From positions 62,001 to 126,000 of the forward strand of contig JAJFTO010000019.1 of assembly GCA_021372865.1 (NCBI GenBank): a stretch of 64,000 nucleotides of DNA, in the 5' to 3' direction. Below are positions 42,077 to 51,985 of this stretch, piece after piece. The position numbers were made by a program, and so were the translations under genes. This stretch comes from Porphyromonadaceae bacterium (GTDB taxonomy: Bacteria > Bacteroidota > Bacteroidia > Bacteroidales > Dysgonomonadaceae). Under the pieces are notes generated by a model that was given only the letters and a program-made list of their open reading frames with translations, was not told where the DNA came from and ran no database searches. Each line of letters starts with the position of its first letter. The first letter of the stretch is position 1.

Positions 42077-43591
42077 ATGTTTCTTGGGCGGATTCGACTC
42101 TGTTTTGTTGGCTGTCATTTCCAATGCCAGAATGAGTTTAGACCGGGTGTATCTGGGGAGGATGATTTCATCGATATAACCTTTTTCAGCCGCGCGATAA
42201 GGATTTGAAAAAAGTTCACTGTATTCATCCACGGCGTGTTGCCGTTCTGCCTCGTTGGAAGAGCGGTATAGGATGTTCACGGCTCCAGCAGCACCCATCA
42301 CGGCTATCTCGGCATTGGGGTACGCGAAATTCACATCGGCACCCGACTCTTTGGAGGACATGACGATGTATGCGCCGCCATATGCTTTGCGGGTGATGAG
42401 GGTGATCTTTGGCACGGTCGCTTCGGCATAGGCATACACAATCTTGGCCCCGTGACGGATGATGCCATTGTGTTCCTGATCGCGTCCGGGAAGAAATCCC
42501 GGGACATCCACGAAGGTAACCAGCGGAATGTCAAAGCTATCACAGAAACGGATAAATCGCGCGGCCTTGTCAGAGGCATCGATATCGAGTACACCGGCCA
42601 GATAAGCAGGCTGATTTGCGACAATACCCACCGAACGGCCTCCCAGTCGCGCAAATCCGATCACAATGTTTTGTGCAAACTGGGACATGATTTCAAAAAA
42701 ATAATTCTCGTCTGCAACCTCTTCAATGAGCTTCTTGATGTCATAGGGCAGATTGGTGTCGTCGGGAATCAGCTTCTGCAGTTCGGGCGATTCACGGACA
42801 ATGCTATCTTTGGTGGGAACCAATGGGGGATCTTCCATGTTGTTGGATGGAAGAAAACTCAACAACTCACGGATCATCATCAGCGTTTCTTCTTCATCGT
42901 TTCCCACGAAATGGGCCACACCGCTTTTTGTCGCATGCACGCTGGCACCGCCCAGCTCCTCCTTCGTCAATGTTTCATGCGTGACAGTCTTCACGACATC
43001 GGGACCAGTCACAAACATGTTGCTCTTGTCCTTTACCATGAAAATAAAATCGGTCAGTGCAGGAGAATAGCAGGCACCCCCCGCACAGGGGCCCAGTATG
43101 GCTGAAATCTGGGGAACCACCCCCGATGCTTTGATGTTCTGATAAAAAATATCGGAATATCCGCTCAACGAGGCCACTCCTTCCTGAATGCGGGCACCCC
43201 CCGAATCATTCAGCGCAATGACCGGCGCACCGTTTTTCAGGGCCAGCTTCTGCACCTTCACGATCTTGTGTGCGTTTGAGCGGCCCAGGGAGCCTCCAAA
43301 CACGGTGAAGTCATAGGCGTATATATATACCAGACGACCGTCTATTTTTCCGTAACCGCTTACCACACCATCACCGGGAATACGTTTCTCCTGCATGCCA
43401 TAATTCTGTGATTCGTGTAATACAAATTTGTCAATTTCAACAAATGTGTCGTCATCCAATAAAAGTTTTATCCTTTCACGGGCCGTCAACTTGCCGGCCT
43501 CCTTTTGTTTCTCTATTGCTTTGGCTCCGCCTCCCAATTCGGCTGCGTTGTTTCTCTCTTCGAAAGCCTGATATATTTCCTGAAGTGTCAT
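42059..43591 (-). CDS. Acyl-CoA carboxylase, carboxyltransferase subunit (MmdA/PccB type)
   Basis: A 510-residue carboxyltransferase with the N- and C-crotonase halves: GKLTARERIKLLLDDDTF, VYIYAYDFTVFGGSLGRSNA, APVIALNDSGGARIQEG, GPCAGGACYSPALTDF, and in the second half VDVPGFLPGRDQEHNGIIRHG and ITRKAYGGAYIVM. It ends in NPPKKHGNMPL, the typical PccB/MmdA C-terminus. It transfers CO2 from biotin to propionyl-CoA (or acetyl-CoA), or takes it from methylmalonyl-CoA in succinate-propionate fermentation. Third gene of an operon with biotin carboxylase and BCCP. Its last codons lie in a direct repeat. Confidence 0.93.
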   Translation of the reverse strand: MTLQEIYQAFEERNNAAELGGGAKAIEKQKEAGKLTARERIKLLLDDDTFVEIDKFVLHESQNYGMQEKRIPGDGVVSGYGKIDGRLVYIYAYDFTVFGGSLGRSNAHKIVKVQKLALKNGAPVIALNDSGGARIQEGVASLSGYSDIFYQNIKASGVVPQISAILGPCAGGACYSPALTDFIFMVKDKSNMFVTGPDVVKTVTHETLTKEELGGASVHATKSGVAHFVGNDEEETLMMIRELLSFLPSNNMEDPPLVPTKDSIVRESPELQKLIPDDTNLPYDIKKLIEEVADENYFFEIMSQFAQNIVIGFARLGGRSVGIVANQPAYLAGVLDIDASDKAARFIRFCDSFDIPLVTFVDVPGFLPGRDQEHNGIIRHGAKIVYAYAEATVPKITLITRKAYGGAYIVMSSKESGADVNFAYPNAEIAVMGAAGAVNILYRSSNEAERQHAVDEYSELFSNPYRAAEKGYIDEIILPRYTRSKLILALEMTANKTESNPPKKHGNMPL

Positions 43592-43602
43592 TGTTTCTGT
43601 AG

Positions 43603-44106
43603 TTAATTTGTTTTAAATGAGATAAGAAGCTGATCACGGATCACAGAGTCTCCCTCCTCCACGTGAATCTTCTCCACGATGGCGTTTTGTGCTGCCGTGT
43701 AAGTACTCTGCATTTTCATTGCCTCTACCACAATGAGGGGGTCGCCCTGTTTCACTTCCATCTCTTCGGAAACCATGATTTTGACTATTTTTCCCGGCAT
43801 GGGTGAGGTAATAGTCTCCTGCACCTCATCCAGGGCTTGCTGTCGTCCTCTTAAATATTTCTTTTGCGGGTGGGACAGTTCGATATCAAAATAACGAAAA
43901 TTGGTGGTGATGGTATATTTTCCTTCGGAATGACGGACCGATTCGGCGTTGTAAGAGCGTCCCCCGTGAATAATGGAACAGAAACCGTTCTCTGACATGA
44001 CCACGTCGATGTCGTATAGTTTTCCGTCCACAGTGATCTCGACCCTGTTTCCATCCTTCGATATCATTTCCACTTCACATGTTCTGCTGCCTGTTTTTGC
44101 TTTCAT
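43603..44106 (-). CDS. Biotin carboxyl carrier protein
   Basis: A 167-residue biotinyl carrier. The C-terminal 75 residues form the lipoyl-like domain (TSPMPGKIVKIMVSEEMEVKQG) with the biotinylation site EAMKM (Lys is modified). The N-terminal part (EVEMISKDGNRVEITVDGKLYDIDV) resembles the linker domain of propionyl-CoA carboxylases. It overlaps the biotin carboxylase gene by 4 bases and precedes the carboxyltransferase by 11 bases. Confidence 0.93.
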   Translation of the reverse strand: MKAKTGSRTCEVEMISKDGNRVEITVDGKLYDIDVVMSENGFCSIIHGGRSYNAESVRHSEGKYTITTNFRYFDIELSHPQKKYLRGRQQALDEVQETITSPMPGKIVKIMVSEEMEVKQGDPLIVVEAMKMQSTYTAAQNAIVEKIHVEEGDSVIRDQLLISFKTN

Positions 44107-45611
44107 ATTCTCAATACTCCTTTTTGTTTACCAAAAGCACGCCACCTGCTTATCGGAAGGTTGTCGGTCTGAGCAGAGGAAGGTGCGTCATTGCTGTTCA
44201 CGATATAATCGATGTAGGCAGCAATGATGGCCATATCTTCTATTTCATTGTCTTTCTCTATACTTTCCTGAAGTTTCTTGCTGTTGTCTTCAATAAAATG
44301 TGTGGTATAATTTCCCTGTTCAAAATCGCGTGTATCCATGATACGCCGGAGGTAATCGATGTTTGTCTTCACGCCGGTGATCTTGTACTCATACAGCACG
44401 CGTCGCATCCGTTCGAGCGCATATACACGGCTGGTAGCCCAGACAATCAGTTTACCAATCATGGCATCGTAGTAAACCGGTATTTCATATCCGTCGTAAA
44501 TATAACTGTCTACCCGCACACCAATGCCCTCGGGCGTTTGAATATGACGGATGATGCCGGGTGACGGGGCAAAATTATTTTCGGGGTCTTCGGCGTATAT
44601 GCGGCATTCAATTGCATGTCCTCTTTGATGCAATCTTTTTTGGGTCAGTCGCAGCTTTTTTCCGTTGGCAATATGAATTTGTTCTTTTACCAGATCAATG
44701 CCCAACACTTCTTCCGTAATGGGGTGCTCCACCTGAAGGCGGGTATTCATCTCCAGAAAGTAAAAATTCATCTCACCATCTACCAAAAATTCGATGGTGC
44801 CTGCACCGGTATATCCGATGGATTTTGCTGCCCTGACCGCAATGGCACCCATTGCCAGACGGGTCTTCTCATCAATAAAAGGGGAGGGGCTTTCTTCTAC
44901 AATCTTCTGATGACGACGCTGTACCGAGCATTCACGGTCGAACAAGTGAATCACATTGCCATGCGAGTCGCCCAGAAATTGTATTTCTATGTGGTGGGGC
45001 GATTCAATATATTTCTCAATATATACAGAATCATTCCCGAAAGAAGCCTTTGCTTCCGATTTGGCAGCATCGTAAGCTTCCTGCAGATATTTCTCCTCAT
45101 GCACCAGTCGCATTCCTTTACCACCTCCACCGGCTGTTGCTTTGATAATGACAGGAAAACCGATTTTTCGGCAAACGCGGAAAAGGTCTTTCGGCTTCAT
45201 ATCTTCCGATGTGCCAGGAACGACGGGCACTTTCGCCTCGATCATCTTCCGGCGCGCGGAAATCTTGTCCCCCATGGCTTCAATACTTTCAGCCGAAGGA
45301 CCGATGAAAATGATGCCTTCTTCTTTACAGCGGCGTGCAAAATCAGCATTTTCACTCAGAAATCCATAACCGGGATGAATGGCATCGGCATGGAACTGTT
45401 TTGCCGCATCGATTATTTTATCGGCTCTCAGATAGCTTTCCTGTGATGAGGCAAGGCCGATGCATACCGCCTCATCGGCGTATGAAACATGTCGGGAAGT
45501 ACGGTCGGCCTCAGAATAGACAGCCACCGTGCGAATACCCATCTCTTTACAGGTACGCATGACGCGAATCGCTATTTCTCCCCGGTTCGCAATTAAAATT
45601 TTCTGTATCAC
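44103..45611 (-). CDS. Biotin carboxylase subunit
   Basis: This 502-residue ATP-grasp enzyme carboxylates biotin on the carrier protein. It starts with KILIANRGEIAIRVMRTCKEMG and has KATAGGGGKGMRLV (ATP loop), ECSVQRRHQKIVEESPSPF, LEMNTRLQVEHPITE (catalytic Arg and Glu) and GHAIECRIYAEDPENNF. The C-terminal extension of about 50 residues beyond AccC length fits the propionyl-CoA carboxylase-type alpha subunit without fused BCCP. First gene of the three-gene acyl-CoA carboxylase operon. Confidence 0.95.
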   Translation of the reverse strand: MIQKILIANRGEIAIRVMRTCKEMGIRTVAVYSEADRTSRHVSYADEAVCIGLASSQESYLRADKIIDAAKQFHADAIHPGYGFLSENADFARRCKEEGIIFIGPSAESIEAMGDKISARRKMIEAKVPVVPGTSEDMKPKDLFRVCRKIGFPVIIKATAGGGGKGMRLVHEEKYLQEAYDAAKSEAKASFGNDSVYIEKYIESPHHIEIQFLGDSHGNVIHLFDRECSVQRRHQKIVEESPSPFIDEKTRLAMGAIAVRAAKSIGYTGAGTIEFLVDGEMNFYFLEMNTRLQVEHPITEEVLGIDLVKEQIHIANGKKLRLTQKRLHQRGHAIECRIYAEDPENNFAPSPGIIRHIQTPEGIGVRVDSYIYDGYEIPVYYDAMIGKLIVWATSRVYALERMRRVLYEYKITGVKTNIDYLRRIMDTRDFEQGNYTTHFIEDNSKKLQESIEKDNEIEDMAIIAAYIDYIVNSNDAPSSAQTDNLPISRWRAFGKQKGVLRI

Positions 45612-45733
45612 AATGGTTTAGTTTGAATTTACCACAATTGATTTTTTTTCAATCCTAGCAGAATAATAATTCAAACAAATATGTGTGATAATTGTTCCCG
45701 ACAGAATATAATTTTACAGATGAGGTGACGACA

Positions 45734-46198
45734 TCAAAACCTGTCGATGATTCCCCTATAAAAACCGGTTACGCAACGGTTGTCGGGTAATGCGAGAGAT
45801 ATCTTTAAATCGCAGGTACCGGCGCCATCCAATATTTTTATCTTTATATTGGCACTTTGAAAGCCGGTTCTTCCGAGCCGGTTGCCGGAATAGGTCATGC
45901 CGTTTACCGCACCGTCTACCGACCATTCTCCCTGTGCCATGGGGAGGGTGAATAAAGTATCAGTCAGCGTTTCCGGAAAGGACAATTCCATAAAATTATC
46001 ATTTGAAGAAAGGTTGTTGTCAGGGTATAACTGGAACACAAAACCATCGCCCTCGTGGAAAGCCTTGGCTGCCGTAATGGAAGTCTTTTTTCCTTCAAAG
46101 GACAAATAGTTGTTGTCGGAGCTTAATTTATCTCCCAATTGGTCACAACTTGCTAAAACAAGCATAAAAGTAATTACAGCGAAAGTATTTCTTTTCAT
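45734..46198 (-). CDS. Hypothetical lipoprotein
   Basis: This 154-residue protein has a good lipobox (FMLVLASCDQLG, Cys at residue 19). The mature part is predicted mostly beta with an even strand spacing (FVFQLYPDNNL, FMELSFPETL, QSANIKIKILDGAGTCDLKISLAL). No family is recognised. It lies 90 bases downstream of another lipoprotein gene in the same direction; the two may form a unit. Confidence 0.7.
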   Translation of the reverse strand: MKRNTFAVITFMLVLASCDQLGDKLSSDNNYLSFEGKKTSITAAKAFHEGDGFVFQLYPDNNLSSNDNFMELSFPETLTDTLFTLPMAQGEWSVDGAVNGMTYSGNRLGRTGFQSANIKIKILDGAGTCDLKISLALPDNRCVTGFYRGIIDRF

Positions 46199-46288
46199 TT
46201 TTTGATAGTTAGACTATTATTTTAAATTGTTTTTGTGAATATATTACGCGACTGTGAGAAACAGTTATGAGGTATCGTTGGTATAATG

Positions 46289-47113
46289 TTATTTTTTTTC
46301 TTTCGACTCGAGATAACGAATCAATGTTTCACTTTTTTCTTTCTCAAATTTAAGCTGTTCTATGTTTAGCAGCAGCGTGGAGAGTTCGAAAGAGTTGGCA
46401 ATGCCTTGTTTGGCGGCTTGGGTCAAAGTAACAGAGACCGTCCTTTTGCCAATAAATTCCACACGGATCGGATCATTCTGAAAAGTATAGATAAAACGGG
46501 CAATTCCGTTTTCATTGCTGCCCGTGAAGCGGACTATTTCGTATGATTTATCCAGTGTCTGAAAGCGATAATTCAAACCATCGGATGTAACTGCAAGTGT
46601 TTCAGCAAAGTTCCCGTCACCGGCTGTAACCTTAATTTTATGATGTTTGACGGTACTACCGGAAAGAACACTTTCTATGAACAGGTCTCCCTTTTCACCC
46701 ACTCCCGAACGAAGTCCATTTTGATTCAGAGAAGATTTGTGCGGAAATATTTTAGGATAATATTCACCAAATTCCTGGTATCGGTCGTCTCTCACAAAAT
46801 CAAATTTTGTAAGCATTTCATTAAGTTGATTGTATTGTTCGCGCAACATCGAATCGCAATAGATAATATTTCGCTTGTTTTCCGACATACGTACTTGTTG
46901 CATCAATGCAAAACCAGCATTAATCTCATCAAATGATTTAGGAAAAAGAATTTTTATGCTGTCAATCTTTAATTTAGCAAGTGTGAAGTTTGATTCTGTA
47001 TAAGCCCTCCCTGCTTCGTCGAGATAAGTTTTTGCATCTTTTTTTTTCCCGAAACAGGAAAAAAACGCAAATAAAAGAAGAAACAGAAAAACGAAACGGA
47101 CGTGAGAAATCAT
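46289..47113 (-). CDS. Hypothetical lipoprotein with TPR-like start and coiled-coil end
   Basis: A 274-residue lipoprotein (LFAFFSCFGKKK, Cys at residue 20). Residues about 25-60 (AKTYLDEAGRAYTESNFTLAKLKIDSI) look like a tetratricopeptide helix pair. A beta-rich centre (VKHHKIKVTAGDGNFAETLAV) and a C-terminal coiled coil (LNIEQLKFEKEKSETLIRYLES) follow. I recognise no named family, though the plan is seen in Bacteroidetes envelope proteins. It is divergent from cca. Confidence 0.7.
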   Translation of the reverse strand: MISHVRFVFLFLLLFAFFSCFGKKKDAKTYLDEAGRAYTESNFTLAKLKIDSIKILFPKSFDEINAGFALMQQVRMSENKRNIIYCDSMLREQYNQLNEMLTKFDFVRDDRYQEFGEYYPKIFPHKSSLNQNGLRSGVGEKGDLFIESVLSGSTVKHHKIKVTAGDGNFAETLAVTSDGLNYRFQTLDKSYEIVRFTGSNENGIARFIYTFQNDPIRVEFIGKRTVSVTLTQAAKQGIANSFELSTLLLNIEQLKFEKEKSETLIRYLESKEKK

Positions 47114-47219
47114 TGCTAAAAGAATATAAATCCTATAAAATTAACTCTATTATTGACTTTAATCCTACAAATCTACAAAAATATATCTGCAAAAGGATCG
47201 TTTTAAAGCCCATTTGTTG

Positions 47220-47227
47220 TAATTTTG
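47220..47227 (+). promoter_or_regulatory. Promoter -7 box of cca
   Basis: TAATTTTG matches TAnnTTTG exactly, 33 bases before the cca ATG. Confidence 0.55.
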
Positions 47228-47259
47228 TGATAAATAACAGATAACTAACTGTAGTAAAG

Positions 47260-48702
47260 ATGTATATGGAGATATCCCGCGAGGAGATACAATCTCATTT
47301 AAATATTCCTGTTTTAAAGCTTGTTTCACGGGTAGCAGATGAAAAAAAAATGCCGTGCTACCTAATTGGCGGTTTTGTGCGCGACTATTTTCTCCGGCGT
47401 CCATCAAAGGATATTGATATTGTTGCCGTAGGGCCGGGAATAGAGCTAGCTGAGGCAGTCGCCAGGGAGTTGGGTAAAAAGACACATTTGACGGTATTTA
47501 AAAATTTTGGCACGGCTCAGATAAAATACAAGGATTTTGAAATTGAGTTTGTAGGTGCCCGAAAGGAATCCTATAGCCACGATTCACGTAAGCCGATCGT
47601 CGAAGACGGTACACTTGAAGACGACCAAAAAAGACGGGACTTCACCATCAATGCGATGGCTTTTTGTCTGAATGGCGATCATTATGGTGAATTGCTTGAT
47701 CCTTTTAACGGCATGCAGGATCTGGAGGATCTGATCATCCGCACCCCCCTCGATCCTGATATCACTTTCAGCGATGATCCGTTGAGAATGATGCGCGCTG
47801 TCCGGTTTGCTTCACAACTCGGATTCGATATTTTTCCCGATACATTCAGTGCAATAGAGAGAAATAAGGAGCGCATCCATATTGTTTCACGGGAACGAGT
47901 GACCGACGAACTTAACAAAATTATTCTTTCGCCAAAGCCCTCCATCGGGTTTGTTATTCTCGAAAAGACAGGACTGCTGGAACTCATCCTCCCCGAGCTG
48001 ATGGCTCTGAAGGGGGCAGAGACGAAAGACGGTGTGGGACACAAAGACAATTTTTACCACACTCTTGTTGTGCTGGATAACGTTTCCCGACGTACCGGCG
48101 ACCTTTGGCTGAGATGGTCGGCTTTGTTGCATGATATTGCCAAGCCGGTGACCAAACGATGGGATCCAAAGCAAGGATGGACTTTTTATAATCACAGCAT
48201 CGTGGGCGAAAGAATGATTCCGAAAATATTTAGCAGGATGAAACTTCCGCAAAACGAAAAAATGAAATACATCCAAAAGATGGTGTCGTTACATATGCGT
48301 CCCATGCAGCTGGTGGAGGAGGAAGTGACAGATTCTGCAGTACGCCGTCTGCTTTTCGATGCCGGTGACGATATCGATGACTTAATGACGCTCTGTGAAG
48401 CCGACATCACCTCCAAAAACCCGGAGAAGGTGAAACGATTTATGAATAATTTCAAAATTGTCCGGGAGAAACTGCTGGAGATAGAGGAAAAAGATCGTGT
48501 ACGTAATTTCCAGCCTCCCATTGACGGGAAAGAGATCATGGAGATCTTCGCTCTGCCGCCGGGACGTGAGGTGGGTATATTGAAATCAGCCATTAAAGAT
48601 GCTATTCTGGACGGTATTATACCCAATGAACAGGGTGCTGCATATAGGTTCCTTTTAGAAAAAGCAAGTGAGCTAAACTTGAAACCCCACCCAGATAATT
48701 GA
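47260..48702 (+). CDS. cca: CCA-adding tRNA nucleotidyltransferase with HD domain
   Basis: A 480-residue class II nucleotidyltransferase. The head domain has YLIGGFVRDYFLRRPSKDIDIVA (Gly-Gly motif and catalytic Asp pair) and RRDFTINAMAF; the neck has DPLRMMRAVRFASQLGFDI. A C-terminal HD domain follows (RWSALLHDIAKPVTKRWD). It adds or repairs the 3' CCA of tRNAs; CCA is not encoded in the tRNA-Val gene of this window, so such an enzyme is required. An ATG 6 bases later is an alternative start. Confidence 0.95.
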   Translation: MYMEISREEIQSHLNIPVLKLVSRVADEKKMPCYLIGGFVRDYFLRRPSKDIDIVAVGPGIELAEAVARELGKKTHLTVFKNFGTAQIKYKDFEIEFVGARKESYSHDSRKPIVEDGTLEDDQKRRDFTINAMAFCLNGDHYGELLDPFNGMQDLEDLIIRTPLDPDITFSDDPLRMMRAVRFASQLGFDIFPDTFSAIERNKERIHIVSRERVTDELNKIILSPKPSIGFVILEKTGLLELILPELMALKGAETKDGVGHKDNFYHTLVVLDNVSRRTGDLWLRWSALLHDIAKPVTKRWDPKQGWTFYNHSIVGERMIPKIFSRMKLPQNEKMKYIQKMVSLHMRPMQLVEEEVTDSAVRRLLFDAGDDIDDLMTLCEADITSKNPEKVKRFMNNFKIVREKLLEIEEKDRVRNFQPPIDGKEIMEIFALPPGREVGILKSAIKDAILDGIIPNEQGAAYRFLLEKASELNLKPHPDN

Positions 48703-48794
48703 TTTTGGCTCACATACTGGCGAAGCGACAACTTGACTGATGAACTTTTTGGATATTAATACGTTTACTTCTTCTAAATTTTCATATTTCACAA

Positions 48795-49793
48795 ATGGTT
48801 ATCGGTCCTGTATTTTGGATAGGATTCATCATCCTCATCGTGATCCTGTTGGCACTCGACATGTTTGTTTTTCACAAAAAGGGTGAGATAGTCAACGTCA
48901 AAAAGGCATTGTGGCTCAGCTTCCTTTGGATTTCTCTGGCACTTCTTTTTAATGTTTTCATCTTTTTTATGTTCGGGAAAGAACCAGCATTGGAATTTTT
49001 TACGGCATATATAATTGAGAAATCACTAAGTATAGACAATCTTTTTGTTTTTATCCTGATATTCAGTTCATTTAAGATACATCCCAGATATCAACATGAT
49101 GTCCTTTTCTGGGGAATCCTGGGTGCACTTATCTTTCGGGCGATATTCATCTTTGCAGGTATTTCACTTATCGAACAGTTTGCCTGGGTGATGTATCTCT
49201 TCGGTGCATTTCTGGTAATCACCGGGATAAAAATGGTAGTCGATCTGCTTCGGGAAAAAGAAAATGGACATAGGGATGAGGTGAAGGATATGAATCAGAA
49301 TCTCTTTGTAAAATTTATTCGCAGGGTATTTCCGATGACAGACGACATATCGGAACCCCGTTTTTTTAAAAAGATTGACGGAAGACGGTATGCAACACCT
49401 TTTTTCCTTGCGTTGCTGGTGATAGAAATGACCGATCTCGTATTTGCAATTGACTCCATTCCTGCTGTATTGGCTGTTTCTACCAATATATTCATCGTAT
49501 ACACTTCCAATATATTTGCCATCCTCGGAATGCGGTCACTCTATTTTGCATTGAAGGGGGTCATGGACTATTTTTACTATTTGAAATACGCGCTGAGCGC
49601 CATTCTTATCTTCATCGGAAGTAAAATGACCATCAACCACTACGCGCATGAAAACGGATCCACATTCTATGTTGCCACGACTACGTCTCTTCTGATCATC
49701 TTGGCGTTGATCATTATTTCCATCGCAGCATCAATTATAAGAAGTAAACAACAGGAGAAGATTACGACCAAAGAAAAAGTGAGAGAATCATAA
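48795..49793 (+). CDS. TerC/Alx-family membrane protein
   Basis: A 332-residue protein with about nine membrane helices. The TerC signatures are EFFTAYIIEKSLSIDNLFVFILIFSSF near the start and the second half EMTDLVFAIDSIPAVLAVSTNIFIVYTSNIFAILGMRSLYF with the conserved acidic residues. Members export manganese or act in metal and membrane-protein homeostasis. No yybP-ykoY riboswitch is visible in the 92 bases upstream. It is followed in the same direction by ftsX. Confidence 0.92.
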   Translation: MVIGPVFWIGFIILIVILLALDMFVFHKKGEIVNVKKALWLSFLWISLALLFNVFIFFMFGKEPALEFFTAYIIEKSLSIDNLFVFILIFSSFKIHPRYQHDVLFWGILGALIFRAIFIFAGISLIEQFAWVMYLFGAFLVITGIKMVVDLLREKENGHRDEVKDMNQNLFVKFIRRVFPMTDDISEPRFFKKIDGRRYATPFFLALLVIEMTDLVFAIDSIPAVLAVSTNIFIVYTSNIFAILGMRSLYFALKGVMDYFYYLKYALSAILIFIGSKMTINHYAHENGSTFYVATTTSLLIILALIIISIAASIIRSKQQEKITTKEKVRES

Positions 49794-49920
49794 ATTAAGT
49801 TTTTTTGCCTTATTATTTGATTTAATCCCTCTTTTTCTGCGAGTTTTTTTATTACTTTGCAGTTAATTTCGGAGTAAGTGTGCTTGCTCAATCTGTGCCC
49901 TTTTGTTTATCCGAATTCGT

Positions 49921-50799
49921 ATGTCGAACAAGAAAAAAGTTTCCGTTGCCCGATTCTTAAATGCAAAAATAACTTCCACTATCAGTATCTCTCTGGTTTT
50001 GGTATTATTGGGACTAACCGTACTCATTCTCTTTATGGGAAAAGGGTTGTCTCAATACATGAAAGAAAACATGAGTTTCAACGTCATGCTTTCTTCAGAT
50101 GTGAGCGATGCCCAGATCTCTGTAATACGCAAAAATCTGGATGCCCAGCCTTTTGTGAAATCGTCCCGTTTTATCAGCAGGCAGGAAGCAAAAGACCAAC
50201 TGATAAAGGATCTGGGAGAGGATCCCGAGGAGCTTCTGGGTTACAACCCTGCACAGGACTGTATCGAGATTTTTCTTCATGCCGAATATGCGAATAGTGA
50301 CAGTATCAAAATGATTAACAATCTTATACGACAGAATCAAAACGTGACCGACATGCTTTATCAACAGGAGGCTATTGACCTGATCAATAGCAATTTGTCC
50401 AAGGTAATGATGGTACTGTTAATCCTCGCTGCCATCCTGTTGTTTATATCCTTCACGCTCATCCGCAATACCATTCGTTTAAGTGTGTACTCTAAAAGGT
50501 TCCTGATTCACACCATGAAACTTGTGGGTGCCACATCCTCTTTTATTAGAAAACCGTTTGTGGTAAATAACATATATAGCGGTATCACGGCCGGGATCAT
50601 TGCCGATGTCATTATTTGGCTGATTATCACTTATGTTAGTAGAGGATACGTTTCAATAGACCCCATCGTCACGGCAATCGACCTGGGAATTATATTCGGG
50701 GTTGTCATCCTGCTTGGCGTTCTGATCACTACTGTAGCAACCACATTCGCGGTAAACAGGTATCTGAAAATGCAAACCGATCAACTTTATTATATATAA
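49921..50799 (+). CDS. ftsX: Cell division ABC permease FtsX
   Basis: A 292-residue protein from the ATG at 49921. A cytoplasmic N-terminus, a first membrane helix, a periplasmic domain of about 110 residues (SFNVMLSSDVSDAQISVIRKNLDA), then three helices including SVYSKRFLIHTMKLVGATSSFIRKPF make up the FtsX plan. With FtsE (not in this window) it controls peptidoglycan hydrolases at the division site. A weak -7 box (TTACTTTG, 49852-49859) precedes it. It heads a run of genes with DUF3098, uppP, truB, queA and folK. Confidence 0.93.
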   Translation: MSNKKKVSVARFLNAKITSTISISLVLVLLGLTVLILFMGKGLSQYMKENMSFNVMLSSDVSDAQISVIRKNLDAQPFVKSSRFISRQEAKDQLIKDLGEDPEELLGYNPAQDCIEIFLHAEYANSDSIKMINNLIRQNQNVTDMLYQQEAIDLINSNLSKVMMVLLILAAILLFISFTLIRNTIRLSVYSKRFLIHTMKLVGATSSFIRKPFVVNNIYSGITAGIIADVIIWLIITYVSRGYVSIDPIVTAIDLGIIFGVVILLGVLITTVATTFAVNRYLKMQTDQLYYI

Positions 50800-50815
50800 C
50801 ACGTTCAAAATAAAT

Positions 50816-51064
50816 ATGTCACGGAAAAACTTTGCCCTTAGCAAGACAAATTTGATTATTTGTGGAATTGCAGTGCTTCTGATCATTGCCGGTTTTTTGT
50901 TGATGACCGGCGCTCCCAGCTCTTTCGATAATGGCTTTGAGCCCGACATTTTCAGTACCAGGAGAGTAAAGGTGGCACCCGTGATTGTGCTTTCCGGATT
51001 CATCCTGATGATTGTGGGCATTCTGTATCCTTCGAAAGAGAGGAAAGACGATGAGCACGAATAA
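50816..51064 (+). CDS. DUF3098 small membrane protein
   Basis: An 82-residue protein with two membrane helices (residues about 11-30 and 58-76) and the loop FEPDIFSTRRVKVAPVIVL. This is the DUF3098 pattern, which in Bacteroidetes lies between ftsX and uppP as here. It probably helps FtsX or cell-wall lipid recycling, but no function is proven. Confidence 0.88.
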   Translation: MSRKNFALSKTNLIICGIAVLLIIAGFLLMTGAPSSFDNGFEPDIFSTRRVKVAPVIVLSGFILMIVGILYPSKERKDDEHE

Positions 51065-51097
51065 TCCCCGCATCAAACTACCCAAAATAACGAGTTC

Positions 51098-51979
51098 ATG
51101 AATATCTTCGAGGCAATTGTTATTGCTATAGTTGAAGGACTGACAGAGTTTCTTCCCGTTTCTTCCACCGGACATATGATCATCACCCAGGCACTGTTGG
51201 GTATAGAAAGTTCTCCTTTTGTGAAAGCCTTTACTGTTATTATCCAGTTTGGAGCAATCTTGTCGGTGGTTATTCTGTACTGGAAGCGTTTTTTTCGTCT
51301 TAATCAGATCAAAGTTTACGACGAGAATATTCTGGCAGGCATGCCGGCAGGTAAAAGAGTGTGGACTCTTCTGAGTCGTCTACTTTATAAATTCGATTTT
51401 TACTGGAAACTATTCATTGCTGTCATCCCGGCAGGGGTCATCGGCCTGTTTCTGGGTGATTATATTGATACCCTGCTCGAAAACGTGACTGTGGTTGCTG
51501 TGATGCTGGTCGTGGGAGGTGTCTTTATGCTGTTTGTCGATAAATGGTTTAATAAACCCTCGCAGGATCAGTCGATGAGCTGTCAACGTGCACTGAAGAT
51601 CGGTTTTTATCAGTGCATTGCTATGATCCCTGGCATCTCCCGTTCCATGGCCACCATTGTGGGAGGAATGGGTACCAGACTGTCCCGCAAAAACGCAGCT
51701 GAGTTCTCTTTCTTTCTGGCGGTACCCACTATGGCTGCTGCAGCGGGATACAAGCTGTTTCAACTGTTGAAAGACCCGGTGAACAGCGAGATGTTGACTG
51801 ACAATTTAATTTTGTTGGTTGTCGGCAATGTGGTGGCCTTTGTCGTGGCTGTCTTTGCAATCAAATTCTTTATCGATTTTCTCACCAGATATGGTTTCAA
51901 AGCATTTGGGGTTTATCGGATTATCGTAGGCTCCCTGTTACTGATGCTCATTTTTTCCGGTGTTGACTTAAGTATGTAA
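51098..51979 (+). CDS. uppP: Undecaprenyl-diphosphate phosphatase
   Basis: A 293-residue membrane enzyme (BacA/UppP) that removes a phosphate from undecaprenyl diphosphate to recycle the cell-wall lipid carrier. Both signatures are present: [17 protein letters not shown] (residues about 14-30) and [16 protein letters not shown]. Length and about 8 helices fit the family. It lies between the DUF3098 gene and truB. Confidence 0.97.
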   Translation: MNIFEAIVIAIVEGLTEFLPVSSTGHMIITQALLGIESSPFVKAFTVIIQFGAILSVVILYWKRFFRLNQIKVYDENILAGMPAGKRVWTLLSRLLYKFDFYWKLFIAVIPAGVIGLFLGDYIDTLLENVTVVAVMLVVGGVFMLFVDKWFNKPSQDQSMSCQRALKIGFYQCIAMIPGISRSMATIVGGMGTRLSRKNAAEFSFFLAVPTMAAAAGYKLFQLLKDPVNSEMLTDNLILLVVGNVVAFVVAVFAIKFFIDFLTRYGFKAFGVYRIIVGSLLLMLIFSGVDLSM

Positions 51980-51985
51980 CCAGGC

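Noticed and set aside
41660..42208. Several open frames over the riboswitch and repeat region
   Set aside because: The segment is explained by a cobalamin riboswitch, its promoter and a direct repeat; the frames have no start signals or family resemblance.
44616..45446. 276-codon open frame on the plus strand
   Set aside because: Antisense to the biotin carboxylase gene, which carries all catalytic motifs in the other frame.
48703..48794. Manganese (yybP-ykoY) riboswitch before the TerC gene
   Set aside because: Only 92 bases are available and the conserved loops of that riboswitch are absent.
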